64,000 nt of DNA, from the NCBI GenBank assembly GCA_944389835.1, contig CALXNU010000001.1:1-64000 (forward strand). The letters are read 5' to 3'. Numbering within the stretch: the stretch's first letter is position 1; every line of letters starts with the position of its first letter. This DNA is from an uncultured Succinivibrionaceae bacterium (GTDB lineage: Bacteria > Pseudomonadota > Gammaproteobacteria > Enterobacterales > Succinivibrionaceae). The position numbers and the translations under genes were made by a program. The notes under the pieces were generated by a model, which made no database searches, was not told the DNA's origin, and saw only the letters and a list, made by a program, of their open reading frames with translations. This document shows, one piece after another, positions 42,036 through 51,337 of the stretch.

Positions 42036-42464
42036 ATGGAAGATATTAGTTTCCACCTTGAAGTGGTTAGCGGTGTTAAGAATATGTACTCAGGTCGTGT
42101 AACTGCCATGCGCATTACCGGATCTGAAGGCGAACTTGGTATTCGTCATGGACATACTCCACTTTTGACCACTATTAAGGCTGGTATGGTGTCATTAGTA
42201 ACGTTAGATGGTCATGAAGATCAGATTTATCTTGCAGGCGGAGTCTTGGAGGTACAACCTGAATTTGTGACTGTTCTTGCCGATACTGCTTTAAGAGCAG
42301 ATGACATTGATGAAGCTAAGGCTCAAGAGGCGATTAAAGCTGCCCGTGAGGATTTAAGCCGCACTAATGCAGGCGATAAAGACTATGCAGCAGCTTTTGC
42401 AAGACTTGCTGATGCTATGGCACAACTTAAGGTTGTGGAATTAGCAAGAAGTCGTCGCAAATAA
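42036..42464 (+). CDS. atpC: ATP synthase F1 subunit epsilon
   Basis: Rotor subunit that couples and inhibits F1. 142 residues: N-terminal beta barrel ending [18 protein letters not shown] and a two-helix C-terminal domain with ARSRRK at the end. A strong terminator follows, closing the atp operon. Confidence 0.97.
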   Translation: MEDISFHLEVVSGVKNMYSGRVTAMRITGSEGELGIRHGHTPLLTTIKAGMVSLVTLDGHEDQIYLAGGVLEVQPEFVTVLADTALRADDIDEAKAQEAIKAAREDLSRTNAGDKDYAAAFARLADAMAQLKVVELARSRRK

Positions 42465-42476
42465 AGAGTAGGTCTT

Positions 42477-42515
42477 AAAAAAGAGGGGATCTTAAGTTAA
42501 GATCCTCTTTTTTTG
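42477..42515 (+). terminator. Intrinsic terminator of the atp operon
   Basis: AGAGGGGATCTTAA (42482-42495) pairs with TTAAGATCCTCT (42497-42508) with one bulged G, preceded by an A-run and followed by a run of seven T residues. Confidence 0.93.
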
Positions 42516-42584
42516 TATTAAAGTTTTGTAAAGCATTTTATAATTAATTTAAATCTTAAGATTTCCAAAGTTTTTAAAAAATCT

Positions 42585-42627
42585 AAGCTTACAAAATGTA
42601 AGCTTTATTGCAAATGCAAGCTTTATT
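42585..42627. promoter_or_regulatory. Repeats upstream of the GntR gene, candidate operator
   Basis: A perfect inverted repeat, AAGCTTACA-AAA-TGTAAGCTT (42585-42605), overlaps a direct repeat TGYAAGCTTTATT at 42598-42610 and 42615-42627, a 17-bp period. It lies 25-65 bp before the regulator start, the usual place for an autoregulatory operator. Confidence 0.5.
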
Positions 42628-42651
42628 TATCCAACAAGTGGTGCTTGAACA

Positions 42652-43398
42652 ATGTATGATTTTTATCTACCTATCATAAAATTTAATGAAGAAGAATCAA
42701 TAGCCACTCAGCTCTATGAGCATTTGCGCAAATGTATAATTCAAGGTTTTATTCATCCTAATACGCTTTTAACTGAAAACAATCTTTCTTCAAGCTTTAA
42801 TATTTCAAGGCAACCGGTAAGGCAGGCTTTAGTCAATTTGGTGCAAGATGAATTAATTGAGATCAAACCACAGAAAGGATCTTTTGTTAAAAAAGTAGCC
42901 ATTTCTGATTTAAAAGGTTGTTGTTTTATCCGTGGTTCTCTTGAATATAACTCTTTATTAATGGCCGAACATCTTACTTTAAAAGAAATGAAGCCAATTT
43001 TAGGCAGATTAAGCAATAGCCTTAAAAAACAGAAAAAGCTTCTTGAAAATTATTTAGCTTTTCCAAATCAGGATATGACCTCTTTGCGAGCTTATTTTTT
43101 CAGTGCGGATGAGAAATTTCATTATTTGTTATGCTCTTTTTCAGGTACCCCATTAACTTGGAAAATGGTAAATCAAGTAAGTGCCAATCTTGAGCGGGTC
43201 AACTATTTAGCTTTTGATAAGGTTTTATCGCCTAAGACTGTAGTTGAAGAGCATGAAGCAATTTATAAACATCTTGAAAAGAAAGAATTAAAAGAGGCTG
43301 CTGATTTACTAAAACAGCATATTTATAAGATTGTAAAAAACGCTATTGCTCTTAAAGAGCAAGATAATTTTTGGTTTTTAGATGAGAAAAACGCTTGA
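42652..43398 (+). CDS. GntR-family transcription regulator, FCD type
   Basis: DNA-binding regulator. 248 residues: N-terminal winged helix-turn-helix (about 15-80) with IATQLYEHLRKCIIQGFIHPN, SRQPVRQALVNLVQDELIEIKPQKGSFVKKV, then an all-helical FCD ligand domain ending with EHEAIYKHLEKKELKEAADLL (histidines typical of metal or acid ligands). It stands alone between atpC and rsmD, so its target and ligand cannot be inferred from neighbours. Probably binds the repeats upstream. Confidence 0.88.
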   Translation: MYDFYLPIIKFNEEESIATQLYEHLRKCIIQGFIHPNTLLTENNLSSSFNISRQPVRQALVNLVQDELIEIKPQKGSFVKKVAISDLKGCCFIRGSLEYNSLLMAEHLTLKEMKPILGRLSNSLKKQKKLLENYLAFPNQDMTSLRAYFFSADEKFHYLLCSFSGTPLTWKMVNQVSANLERVNYLAFDKVLSPKTVVEEHEAIYKHLEKKELKEAADLLKQHIYKIVKNAIALKEQDNFWFLDEKNA

Positions 43399-43417
43399 GG
43401 GTAATTAAAAGCTTTAA

Positions 43418-43447
43418 AAACCCACGTTTAAGTTCACGTGGGATTTT
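43418..43447. terminator. Bidirectional terminator, gntR-type gene and rsmD
   Basis: CCCACGT (43421-43427) and ACGTGGG (43436-43442) form a 7-bp stem between convergent stops. The minus strand has five T residues after it, the plus strand ATTTTGTTT. Confidence 0.8.
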
Positions 43448-43449
43448 GT

Positions 43450-44016
43450 TTAAAATAAAAAAGAGCTCTTTTTTAAAATTGCAAAGCTTACCTGTCCAAT
43501 AGTTCTTTTTTCTTTGATTTCATATCCTTTAAAAATCTCATTGCGACCTGATGGTCTTTCTGCATAGATAAGGCCATTAGGGGCAAGGATATCAAGTTTA
43601 ATAATTTTCTCTAAACTTTGTGTTAATAGTTCGCTTTGATAGGGTGGATCTAAAAAGATAAGATCAAATTGTTGTTTACAATTATCTAAGAAATTTAAGG
43701 CATCCGCATTTATAACTTCAATTTGCGATTGCTCTTTAAAGCTTTGTTTCTCATTGCATAGGTTTAAGTAATTATTTCTGTCTTTTTCAATTAAAAAAAC
43801 TTTTTTCGCCCCTCTTGAGAGAGCTTCAAGTCCTAAAACACCACTTCCTGCAAATAAATCTAATACTAATGCTCCTTCAACTTTAGATCCTAAAAGATTA
43901 AAAATATCTTCACGTACCCGATCTGGAGTAGGTCTTAAGCCATCAATGGGAAGAATATTTAATTTTTTACCTTTATAGGTGCCAGCAATGATTCTTAAAG
44001 TTGAATAAGTAGCCAT
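43450..44016 (-). CDS. rsmD: 16S rRNA m2G966 methyltransferase
   Basis: SAM-dependent methyltransferase for G966 of 16S rRNA. 188 residues with LRIIAGTYKGKKL at the start, RPTPDRVREDIFNLL, SAM motif VLDLFAGSGVLGLEALSRGA (about 50) and catalytic LDPPY (about 122). Divergent from ftsY, its usual neighbour. Confidence 0.97.
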   Translation of the reverse strand: MATYSTLRIIAGTYKGKKLNILPIDGLRPTPDRVREDIFNLLGSKVEGALVLDLFAGSGVLGLEALSRGAKKVFLIEKDRNNYLNLCNEKQSFKEQSQIEVINADALNFLDNCKQQFDLIFLDPPYQSELLTQSLEKIIKLDILAPNGLIYAERPSGRNEIFKGYEIKEKRTIGQVSFAILKKSSFLF

Positions 44017-44134
44017 AATTTTTCCTTTTATTTTGAGTTTTGTTCCATTATAGCAGGTGTCAAAGATGGCTATTTTTAGGACTTTTCAGATTTTGGTACA
44101 ATGTCCGATACGATTTAACTGAGGATCATAGATA

Positions 44135-45823
44135 ATGGCTGGATTTTTTTCATTTTTTCGCAAAAAGAAAGATACTAAACAAACTATAGTTGAAGCTGAA
44201 AGTGAGCTTAAAAGTAAAAAAGAGGAAACTCTTGAAAGTGAAAGTGCTCAAAGTAAAGTCGCTGAGACTTTACCTGCTGAAGATCAAGTAGAAGAGAGCT
44301 CACTTTCAAAAGAAGAGTCTTTAGAAAAAAAGGAAGATGTAGTTGATGTAAAAGAGGATCACACTCAAAGTGAAGCTCAAGATTTAGCATCAAAAGAACA
44401 AAGTACTGACTCTTTTATAGAGCAGGAAAATGTTAAAAATGAGAGTGAGATTAAGGATCTTTTTGATAATTTAAAACAAAATGAACAAGATGTTGAAGTA
44501 GCTCTTGCAGGGGAGAGAGATAAACATGCTAGAGATACTAAAGAGCCTTCTTTACAAATTGCTAAAGAAAGTGAAGAGGAAAGCAATCTAAAAGAGGCAA
44601 AAGAGTCTTCTTTTAAAAAAGAAGAGGACTCTTTTGTCACTTCACAAGTTAAAGAGCAAAGTTTAGATCAAGAGCTTGATACTCAAAGCAAAGAAGATTT
44701 AGAGCTACAAGATGCTAAAAATAATCAAGAAAATCTTCAAGATATCTCACAAGATTCAGTTGAAGATAAGGTTTTAACTGAGCTTAAAGCTTCTGAAAAT
44801 GTAAGTGAAGAACAAAAAACAGCAGGTGTAGAGCAAAAGCTTGAGGATACAAATCAAGACGCTCAAAACTTACAAGATACGGACAAATCAGATGTAGCAA
44901 ATGTTGAAGAAGAGCGCAGTTCATTTTTCTCACGCTTAAAGAAAACTCGTGAAAATTTAGCCTATGGAATTAGTGCTTTTGTTAAAGGGCGTGAGATTGA
45001 TGAAGATCTTTATGAAGATTTAGAAACTGCTTTATTAACCGCTGATCTTGGAGTTGATACGACCGCTTGGGTGATTGAGAAATTAAGAGTCGAGGCTAAA
45101 GTTCGTGAGCTTCACGATGCTTCACTTTTAAAAAAGCGTTTAAAGAAAATTTTAACCTCCCTACTTGAGCCTTGTGAACAAGCCTTAGTGCCAGAGACTT
45201 CAAATGGTATGCCTTATGTAATTTTAATGGTTGGAGTAAATGGTGCTGGTAAAACTACCACTATAGGTAAGCTTGCGCAAAAGTATTTAGCACAAGGTAA
45301 AAAAGTCATGCTAGCAGCAGGTGATACTTTTAGAGCCGCAGCCGTTGAGCAATTAAAAGAATGGGGGCAAAGGGCTAATGTACCGGTAGTAGCCCAAAGC
45401 ACAGGAGCTGATAGTGCTTCGGTGTTATATGATGCTTTAAGCTCTGCTATTGCTAAAAAGGTAGATATTTTAATTTGTGATACTGCAGGAAGATTACAAA
45501 ATAAAGATCATCTTATGAATGAGCTTAAAAAGATCGTTAAGGTGATGAAGAAGATTGATGAGAATGTCCCTCATGAGGTGTTATTAGTTTTAGATGCTGC
45601 AACAGGTCAAAATGCTGTTTCACAAACTAAACTTTTTAAAGAGGCAGTAGGCGTTACAGGTCTTTGTCTTACTAAACTTGATGGTAGTGCAAAAGGTGGA
45701 GTGGTTTTCTCTTTGGCTAAACTTTATCAATTGCCCATTCGTTTTGTAGGTATTGGTGAGAAAGCCCAAGACTTACGTGAGTTTAAAGCTAAAGTATTTG
45801 TTGATGCTTTAGTTGATGATTAG
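44135..45823 (+). CDS. ftsY: Signal recognition particle receptor FtsY
   Basis: SRP receptor GTPase that docks ribosomes at the membrane. 562 residues against 497 in E. coli. The N-terminal A domain (about 15-265) is a long Glu/Ser/Lys-rich acidic region with no fold visible. The NG domain follows, with SFFSRLKKTRENLAYGI, GVNGAGKTTTIGKLA (about 370), DTAGRLQNKDHLM and the closing GIGEKAQDLREF. The genes ftsE and ftsX, which normally follow, are absent here; a TonB-dependent receptor begins 10 nt after the stop. Confidence 0.98.
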   Translation: MAGFFSFFRKKKDTKQTIVEAESELKSKKEETLESESAQSKVAETLPAEDQVEESSLSKEESLEKKEDVVDVKEDHTQSEAQDLASKEQSTDSFIEQENVKNESEIKDLFDNLKQNEQDVEVALAGERDKHARDTKEPSLQIAKESEEESNLKEAKESSFKKEEDSFVTSQVKEQSLDQELDTQSKEDLELQDAKNNQENLQDISQDSVEDKVLTELKASENVSEEQKTAGVEQKLEDTNQDAQNLQDTDKSDVANVEEERSSFFSRLKKTRENLAYGISAFVKGREIDEDLYEDLETALLTADLGVDTTAWVIEKLRVEAKVRELHDASLLKKRLKKILTSLLEPCEQALVPETSNGMPYVILMVGVNGAGKTTTIGKLAQKYLAQGKKVMLAAGDTFRAAAVEQLKEWGQRANVPVVAQSTGADSASVLYDALSSAIAKKVDILICDTAGRLQNKDHLMNELKKIVKVMKKIDENVPHEVLLVLDAATGQNAVSQTKLFKEAVGVTGLCLTKLDGSAKGGVVFSLAKLYQLPIRFVGIGEKAQDLREFKAKVFVDALVDD

Positions 45824-45833
45824 GAATTTAATT

Positions 45834-47870
45834 ATGAAAAAAACACCTTTTGCTTTAGCTTTAATGGCTATTTTAGGTGTACAAACTTCTTTGGCCCAAA
45901 CTTTTCAAAGCGAAGAGGTGGTAATTAGTGCCTCGCGTATCGAAGAAGATCTCTTTCAAGTAACTAAAAGTGTAAGTGTAGCAACACAAGAGAGCTTAAG
46001 GGAAAGTGGCCAAGACACTTTACCTTCAATGCTTGAGGATGAAACTTCAGTTGGTTTAGTAAGTGATGGCACTCCTGGTGTTAAAAGAGTCTCTTTACGT
46101 TCAGAAAGCTCTTCTCGAACTTTACTTTTAGTTGATGGGCAAAGAATTGATGATGCTAAAACTAAATCAGGTGCGCCTTTTTTAGTAAATCCTTTCTTTA
46201 TCGATCGTGTTGAAATTTTACGTGGATCATCCTCGGTATTATACGGTTCAGATGCTTTAGGCGGTATTGTTCAAGTTTTCACTAAAGACTATAGTGAGAA
46301 GCCTTTTTCATTTGAAGTAGGTGGAAATTTTAATAGTTCAGGTAATGGTTTTGCAGAATATTTAAATGCAAGTGGCAGTCTTGATAAATTCCACTATAAA
46401 GCCTCAGTCTTTGGTACAGAGATGGGAGATGTCTATCTTTCAGATCGAGAAAGACTTGATAATACCTCTTATCGTCAAAAAGGTGGAAATGTAGGTTTAG
46501 CCTATGATATTAACTCTAAATTTACTTTAGAGCTTATACATGAGTATTTTGATCTAGATGCTAATACCGCAAGTGATAGTACAGATCAAGATTATGCAAA
46601 TTTTAAAGCGCATATTCCACAATGGAAAAGAGAAAAAACATCTTTAAATTTTGCTTTTAAAGATTTAAATGAGTTAGTTGAAAAACTTAATTTCTCATTT
46701 TATCTTCAAGAAAATGATAAAGATTTTAACTCTCAAGTCTCAGCGCGCGGTCCTTATGTTTATGCCTTAAATGAACAAGACACTAAAGGTGCGACAGGGC
46801 AAATTGATTTGGCACTATCGCCTATGTTTTATTTAATCTCAGGTTTTGAGGTAAGACGTGATGAGTTAAAAAGCGATAGTGGGGCGCAATTTGGGGAGAA
46901 TATGGGCCCTGTCGTAAGCTCAATGCGCCTTAATATTGAAGATCGAGATTTAAAACAAGACACTTACGCTTTATATTCTCTTTTAGAGACTTATCTTACT
47001 GACTCTTTAACCTTAGAGACGGGACTTCGTTACACTTATGTGAAAACAGACAGTGGTAATAGCGCTTTAGATGTAGGTCCTATGAAAATGCCTTTATCCC
47101 AAAATCAAGACAGCTCAGATAATTTTTTAGTAGGCTCGGTAGGTCTTAATTGGGCTTTAAATGAGGAAAATGCTTTAAGAGCATCTTTTTCTCAAGGTTA
47201 TAGATCACCTAATCTTCAAGAAATGTATCTGACCACCTTCACCGGTGAAGTACAGCTTGGCAATCCTGATTTAAAGGAGGAGCGTTCAAATAGTTTTGAG
47301 CTTGGTTTTAATCATCAAGGTGAACAATTAGATTTAGATGTAAATCTTTTTTATACCAAAGCCAAAGACTATATTGATACTTATCAAGTCTTTGAAGGTG
47401 CCATGGATATTTACTCCTATCGGAATATTTCTAAGGCCATCTCCTATGGTGTGGAGCTTGACACTAAGCTTTATTTAGATCCTTTTACTGCCTATAGTAA
47501 TCTTACTGTGATGCGTCGCAAATATGAGACTGCAACAGAGGAAAGCTATGATACGCTAACTCCTCTTTTAAAAGGCAGACTTGGACTTAGATATGATGAT
47601 GTGATGTTTAATCAAAACTATCATGTAGATTTATTTAGCCGTTTTGCAACTAAAGCTGACAATGATAACTTAGATGGTGCCTCTTATTTTGATGACAGCC
47701 ATCTTGCAGGTTATATGACTTTAAATTTAGGCTTTGGTATGGACTTTTTCAATGAAAGCTTAAAAGTCTATGGTAGTTTTGAAAATATCTTAGATAAAGA
47801 TTATCGTACCTCAGAGCTTATCTCAGAGCCTGGAAGATTCTTTTCCTTAGGCTTTTCTTATACTTATTAA
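45834..47870 (+). CDS. TonB-dependent outer-membrane receptor
   Basis: Energy-coupled outer-membrane importer. About 678 residues from ATG 45834 (AGGA site), giving the signal peptide MKKTPFALALMAILGVQTSLA. The TonB box/plug start is EEVVISASRIEED; the plug includes RVEILRGSSSVLYGSDALGGIVQVF. A 22-strand barrel follows, ending with a terminal aromatic YTY. It resembles heme/siderophore-type receptors, but the substrate is not evident. It converges tail to tail with tonB, overlapping it by 4 nt, and uses the TonB system encoded opposite. No Fur box was seen upstream; it may be read through from ftsY. Confidence 0.92.
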   Translation: MKKTPFALALMAILGVQTSLAQTFQSEEVVISASRIEEDLFQVTKSVSVATQESLRESGQDTLPSMLEDETSVGLVSDGTPGVKRVSLRSESSSRTLLLVDGQRIDDAKTKSGAPFLVNPFFIDRVEILRGSSSVLYGSDALGGIVQVFTKDYSEKPFSFEVGGNFNSSGNGFAEYLNASGSLDKFHYKASVFGTEMGDVYLSDRERLDNTSYRQKGGNVGLAYDINSKFTLELIHEYFDLDANTASDSTDQDYANFKAHIPQWKREKTSLNFAFKDLNELVEKLNFSFYLQENDKDFNSQVSARGPYVYALNEQDTKGATGQIDLALSPMFYLISGFEVRRDELKSDSGAQFGENMGPVVSSMRLNIEDRDLKQDTYALYSLLETYLTDSLTLETGLRYTYVKTDSGNSALDVGPMKMPLSQNQDSSDNFLVGSVGLNWALNEENALRASFSQGYRSPNLQEMYLTTFTGEVQLGNPDLKEERSNSFELGFNHQGEQLDLDVNLFYTKAKDYIDTYQVFEGAMDIYSYRNISKAISYGVELDTKLYLDPFTAYSNLTVMRRKYETATEESYDTLTPLLKGRLGLRYDDVMFNQNYHVDLFSRFATKADNDNLDGASYFDDSHLAGYMTLNLGFGMDFFNESLKVYGSFENILDKDYRTSELISEPGRFFSLGFSYTY

Positions 47871-48763
47871 TTGTTAACTAAACGATAGACAAGTGGGACA
47901 TTGATCTTAAATGTCCCATGCTCTGCAAGCCTTTGACCTAAAAGCCTTTTAGCAGTTTGAGAGGCGGCTTTATCTAAAATAGCTCTGCCACTTGTTTTTA
48001 AAATTTTAAAGTTTATAACCTTGCCATCTTCAATGTTAAATTCAATTAACACCTCTCCTTCAAGTCCCCGGCGGCGGGCAGCTTTAGGATAAGTGGTTTG
48101 ATCTTTAATCTTACTTATAAGTGTATTTTTAAGTTGCAGAAAATTCTCTTGTGTAGCGTTTGGCGAAGGTTGGGGATTGGTAGCTTGAGCTAAAGTCTTA
48201 GCAGTAGGGTGGGGAGGGGTGGCTTGAGTGTTTACTTTAGGTGTAGCTTTTTGAGCTTGAGCCTTTTTGGGTGGATTGTTGTTGGAAGAGCTCTTATCTT
48301 GAGTGGAACTTGTTTTGGAAGCTACCTTTTTGGGTGTTAATTTTTGAGCTGTATTTTGAGGAGTAGTGTTAGCTTGTGCTTTAGGTGTAGTTGTTTTTTT
48401 AAGCACCGTTGTTTTATTTGTAGCTGTGCTTTTGTAAGAAGAATTATCATCACTCTTTTCAAGAGGAGCTATAGTTTTATTAGGTAAAGGTTTAGGGTCA
48501 TTTACCATTATCTTATTATTTTGAGGACTTTCTATATTATCTTTATTTTGGACATGAGCTTTAGAATCTAAATTAAGATCTGTATTTTTTTGTTCTAAAT
48601 TTGGTTTGTCTTGAATTTTAAGCGTTACATGTACCTTGTTATAGCTTTGAGGTACAGAGATCTCAAGTGGGAAAGCAAAAAGATAGGGAATAGAAAATAA
48701 GGCGATAATAACCCCAATGAAACCTAGAGTTCTTGAGATTAAATCATAAAAAGTCCCTTGCAT
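47867..48763 (-). CDS. tonB: TonB energy-transducing protein
   Basis: Periplasm-spanning transducer. 298 residues: N-terminal membrane anchor (about 12-31, TLGFIGVIIALFSIPYLFAF), a long Thr/Lys/Gln/Pro-rich spacer (about 55-205), and a C-terminal TonB domain with YPKAARRRGLEGEVLIEFNI and the final VPLVYRL. Last gene of exbB-exbD-tonB. The spacer is Lys/Thr/Gln-rich rather than the strict EP-KP repeats of E. coli. Confidence 0.94.
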   Translation of the reverse strand: MQGTFYDLISRTLGFIGVIIALFSIPYLFAFPLEISVPQSYNKVHVTLKIQDKPNLEQKNTDLNLDSKAHVQNKDNIESPQNNKIMVNDPKPLPNKTIAPLEKSDDNSSYKSTATNKTTVLKKTTTPKAQANTTPQNTAQKLTPKKVASKTSSTQDKSSSNNNPPKKAQAQKATPKVNTQATPPHPTAKTLAQATNPQPSPNATQENFLQLKNTLISKIKDQTTYPKAARRRGLEGEVLIEFNIEDGKVINFKILKTSGRAILDKAASQTAKRLLGQRLAEHGTFKINVPLVYRLVNN

Positions 48764-48769
48764 AGAGCA

Positions 48770-49165
48770 TTATTCCCAAGAGTTTTTTTCTTTAATCGTG
48801 GTGATACTTAAGGAGCCGTTAGTGTGCATTCTTGCTAAATCTGCAAGATCTATCAAGGCTTGAGCGGGCGCTTTAGCATCAATACTAAGTTCAATGTTTT
48901 TATAATTATGAGAAGATAAATATGCATCTAATTCATTTTTTAAAAGTATTTTATTTTCAACTAAGATCTGTCCAGTGCTGTCAATTAAGACTTTTAGAGT
49001 ATTAGGCTTTTGTGGAACGGCAGTTGCCGTAGTAGAGTTTGGTAGGGTAAGTTCAATTACCGGTAAAGCAAAAGTGGTGGTCATTAAAAAGAAGATCACC
49101 AACATAAAAATAACGTCGATTAAAGGTGTGAGATCAACGTTTAAATCATCTTCAAGATCTTCCAT
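48770..49165 (-). CDS. exbD: Biopolymer transport protein ExbD
   Basis: Proton-channel partner of ExbB. 131 residues with the family N-terminus DLTPLIDVIFMLVIFFLMTT, in which the aspartate (Asp17) is the proton-carrying residue, followed by a periplasmic domain. It overlaps exbB by one base and lies 6 nt from tonB. Confidence 0.96.
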   Translation of the reverse strand: MEDLEDDLNVDLTPLIDVIFMLVIFFLMTTTFALPVIELTLPNSTTATAVPQKPNTLKVLIDSTGQILVENKILLKNELDAYLSSHNYKNIELSIDAKAPAQALIDLADLARMHTNGSLSITTIKEKNSWE

Positions 49166-49656
49166 TACTTAACCCCTAAAATTAACACTTGATTTCTTAA
49201 CATGCGCAAATTAATTAATAAAAAATAATGCACAATTAAAGCTGGAATGGCTAAGGTCAAACCCATAACTGTAGTTAAAAGAGCCTGCCAAATACCCCCT
49301 GCTAAAAGCGCAGGATCAGGGACGGTGGTGGTAGCTAAGGTGGAGAAAACTTCAACCATACCAAGTACGGTACCTAGAAGTCCTAATAAAGGTCCAATGG
49401 CAGCACAAAGCTTTAAATAGTACATTGCATAATAAATACCTTTAAGCTCAATAAAAAGTTTGGAATTAATTAAAGAGAGCTTTAAACTTTTATCTTCAAT
49501 ATCGGTGTCTTTGGCTATTTTTAATAAAAAATTTTCCCCAAGTTTTTTAACCAGCAACATTAAAACCGTACCACGAATGGCCATAAAAATAGCAATAAGT
49601 GCTAAAAGTGCAATTAAAAGACCACTAAAGCCTACTTGATGAAAAAAAGAGAGCAT
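49165..49656 (-). CDS. exbB: Biopolymer transport protein ExbB
   Basis: MotA/TolQ/ExbB-family pore subunit. 163 residues, shorter than E. coli ExbB (244). It has three hydrophobic segments and the conserved AAIGPLLGLLGTVLGMVEVF plus AGGIWQALLTTVMGLTLAIPA. The shortened form is known in many exbB2-type systems. First gene of the operon, with a Fur-like box 55 bp upstream. Confidence 0.94.
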   Translation of the reverse strand: MLSFFHQVGFSGLLIALLALIAIFMAIRGTVLMLLVKKLGENFLLKIAKDTDIEDKSLKLSLINSKLFIELKGIYYAMYYLKLCAAIGPLLGLLGTVLGMVEVFSTLATTTVPDPALLAGGIWQALLTTVMGLTLAIPALIVHYFLLINLRMLRNQVLILGVK

Positions 49657-49705
49657 AAAATATGACCTAATGCAGAATATCTAAAAGATAATCTTAACAA
49701 AAATT

Positions 49706-49728
49706 TTAACAATGAGTATCATTGATAG
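49706..49728. promoter_or_regulatory. Fur-like box upstream of exbB
   Basis: CAATGAGTATCATTG is a palindrome matching 11 of 13 positions of the central Fur consensus AATGATAATCATT (49711-49723). Its place ahead of exbB-exbD-tonB fits iron repression of TonB energy supply. It also lies 58 bp before cydA. Confidence 0.7.
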
Positions 49729-49780
49729 AACGTGTATTAACCCTTTAGCTCTTCTTTTTTAAGAGGAGTGGAGTTTGTTT

Positions 49781-51337
49781 ATGATAACGGATGCTTTAGT
49801 TGCATTGTCGCGTTGGCAATTTGCCATAACCTCAATGTATCACTTTATTTTTGTACCGTTGACTTTAGGTATCTCATGGATGGTGTTCATTATGGAACTT
49901 ATCTATGTGAGAACTGGTAAAACGGTATATCGGGATATGACTAAATTCTGGGGAAAACTCTTTGGTATTAACTTTGCCATTGGTGTTGCAACTGGTATTA
50001 CCCTAGAATTTGAGTTTGGTACTAACTGGTCACATTATTCTCACTATGTAGGTGATATTTTTGGTGCACCTTTAGCGATTGAAGGTCTTTTAGCCTTTTT
50101 CTTAGAGTCAACCTTTATTGGTTTATTCTTTACAGGTTGGAATCGCTTCTCTAAGAAAGGTCATTTAATTGTAACCTTCTTAACCGCCTTAGGCTCTAAC
50201 CTTTCTGCAATGTGGATTTTAATTGCTAACGGTTGGATGCAATATCCGGCATTTTCAGCTTTCTCTCCTGAGAAAATGCGTATGGAAATGACCGACTTTT
50301 GGGGTTTGGTATTCTCTCCGGTAGCTCAAGTTAAATTTGCCCACACGGTTTGTGGTGGTTATGTAACCGCAGCAGTCTTTGTTATCGGTGTGTCAGCTTA
50401 TTTAATCTATACCAAGCGCCATGTCTTAATTGGTAAAAGATCTATGACCGTCGCCATTGCCTTTGCTTTATGTGGCATGGGCGGATCTGCTTTAACAGGT
50501 GATTTATCTGCCTTACAGGTAACTGAGCATCAACCTGCAAAGCTTGCTGCCATGGAGGCTGAGTATATGACTCAAGAGCCCCCTGCATCTTGGTCAATTA
50601 TTGCTTTGCCAAATGAAAAGGGAATGGATAATTACCTTTCAATTCGCATTCCTGCACTTTTAGGCTTAATTGCAACTCACAGCTTTGATACTCCTGTTAA
50701 GGGTTTAAGAGATATCGTAGCTGAAAATGAAAAGCGTGTTGAAAATGGCGCAATTGCCTATAAAGCTTTACAGGATCTAAGAGCAAATAAGGGTGATGAA
50801 AATACACGTGCCTTGTTTGATGCTAATAAGCAAGATTTAGGTTATGGTCTTTTATTAGTAGAACATGCCAAAGATCCATTAAATCCAACTAAATATGAAA
50901 TTCAAAAGGCTGCAAGAGAAAGTGTGCCATCGGTTTGGATCACTTATTTCTCCTTTAGAGCAATGATTGGTTTAGTAGGACTTATGGGACTTGTGGTTTT
51001 AGGTGCTGCTTTCTTCTTGTGGTATAAGAAGGATCTTGAAAACAGACCTAAAGTCTTAAAAGTGTTAATGTTCTCAATTCCTCTACCATTCTTAGCTTGT
51101 GAGGCAGGTTGGATTTTAGCAGAAGTTGGTCGTCAGCCTTGGGCTATTCAGGATGTCTTGCCAACCTATCTTGCTACTTCTTCTTTAAGTGCTTGGGATG
51201 TTGGACTTTCCTTATTGTGCTTCTTGGGAATTTATACCATCTTCCTCATGATTGAAGCTTACATGATGTACAAAGCCATTAAAAAAGGCCCTGCTACTCA
51301 AGATAAGAGCGTGGGAGGTACCTTAAATGCTGTTTGA
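49781..51337 (+). CDS. cydA: Cytochrome bd ubiquinol oxidase subunit I
   Basis: High-affinity quinol oxidase for low-oxygen respiration and defence against peroxide and NO. About 518 residues from ATG 49781 with a GGAG site. Heme b595 ligand histidine in SMYHFIF (about 19), b558 ligands in KFAHTVCGGY and in the WITYFSFRAMIG methionine, and a long Q-loop (about 250-390) of the E. coli type. First of cydABXDC. Confidence 0.98.
   Translation: MITDALVALSRWQFAITSMYHFIFVPLTLGISWMVFIMELIYVRTGKTVYRDMTKFWGKLFGINFAIGVATGITLEFEFGTNWSHYSHYVGDIFGAPLAIEGLLAFFLESTFIGLFFTGWNRFSKKGHLIVTFLTALGSNLSAMWILIANGWMQYPAFSAFSPEKMRMEMTDFWGLVFSPVAQVKFAHTVCGGYVTAAVFVIGVSAYLIYTKRHVLIGKRSMTVAIAFALCGMGGSALTGDLSALQVTEHQPAKLAAMEAEYMTQEPPASWSIIALPNEKGMDNYLSIRIPALLGLIATHSFDTPVKGLRDIVAENEKRVENGAIAYKALQDLRANKGDENTRALFDANKQDLGYGLLLVEHAKDPLNPTKYEIQKAARESVPSVWITYFSFRAMIGLVGLMGLVVLGAAFFLWYKKDLENRPKVLKVLMFSIPLPFLACEAGWILAEVGRQPWAIQDVLPTYLATSSLSAWDVGLSLLCFLGIYTIFLMIEAYMMYKAIKKGPATQDKSVGGTLNAV

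Noticed and set aside
43418-43447. ACGTGGG/CCCACGT pair as a parS-like or initiator site
   Set aside because: It lies between convergent stops and is flanked by T-runs, so a terminator explains it; it does not match the parS consensus.
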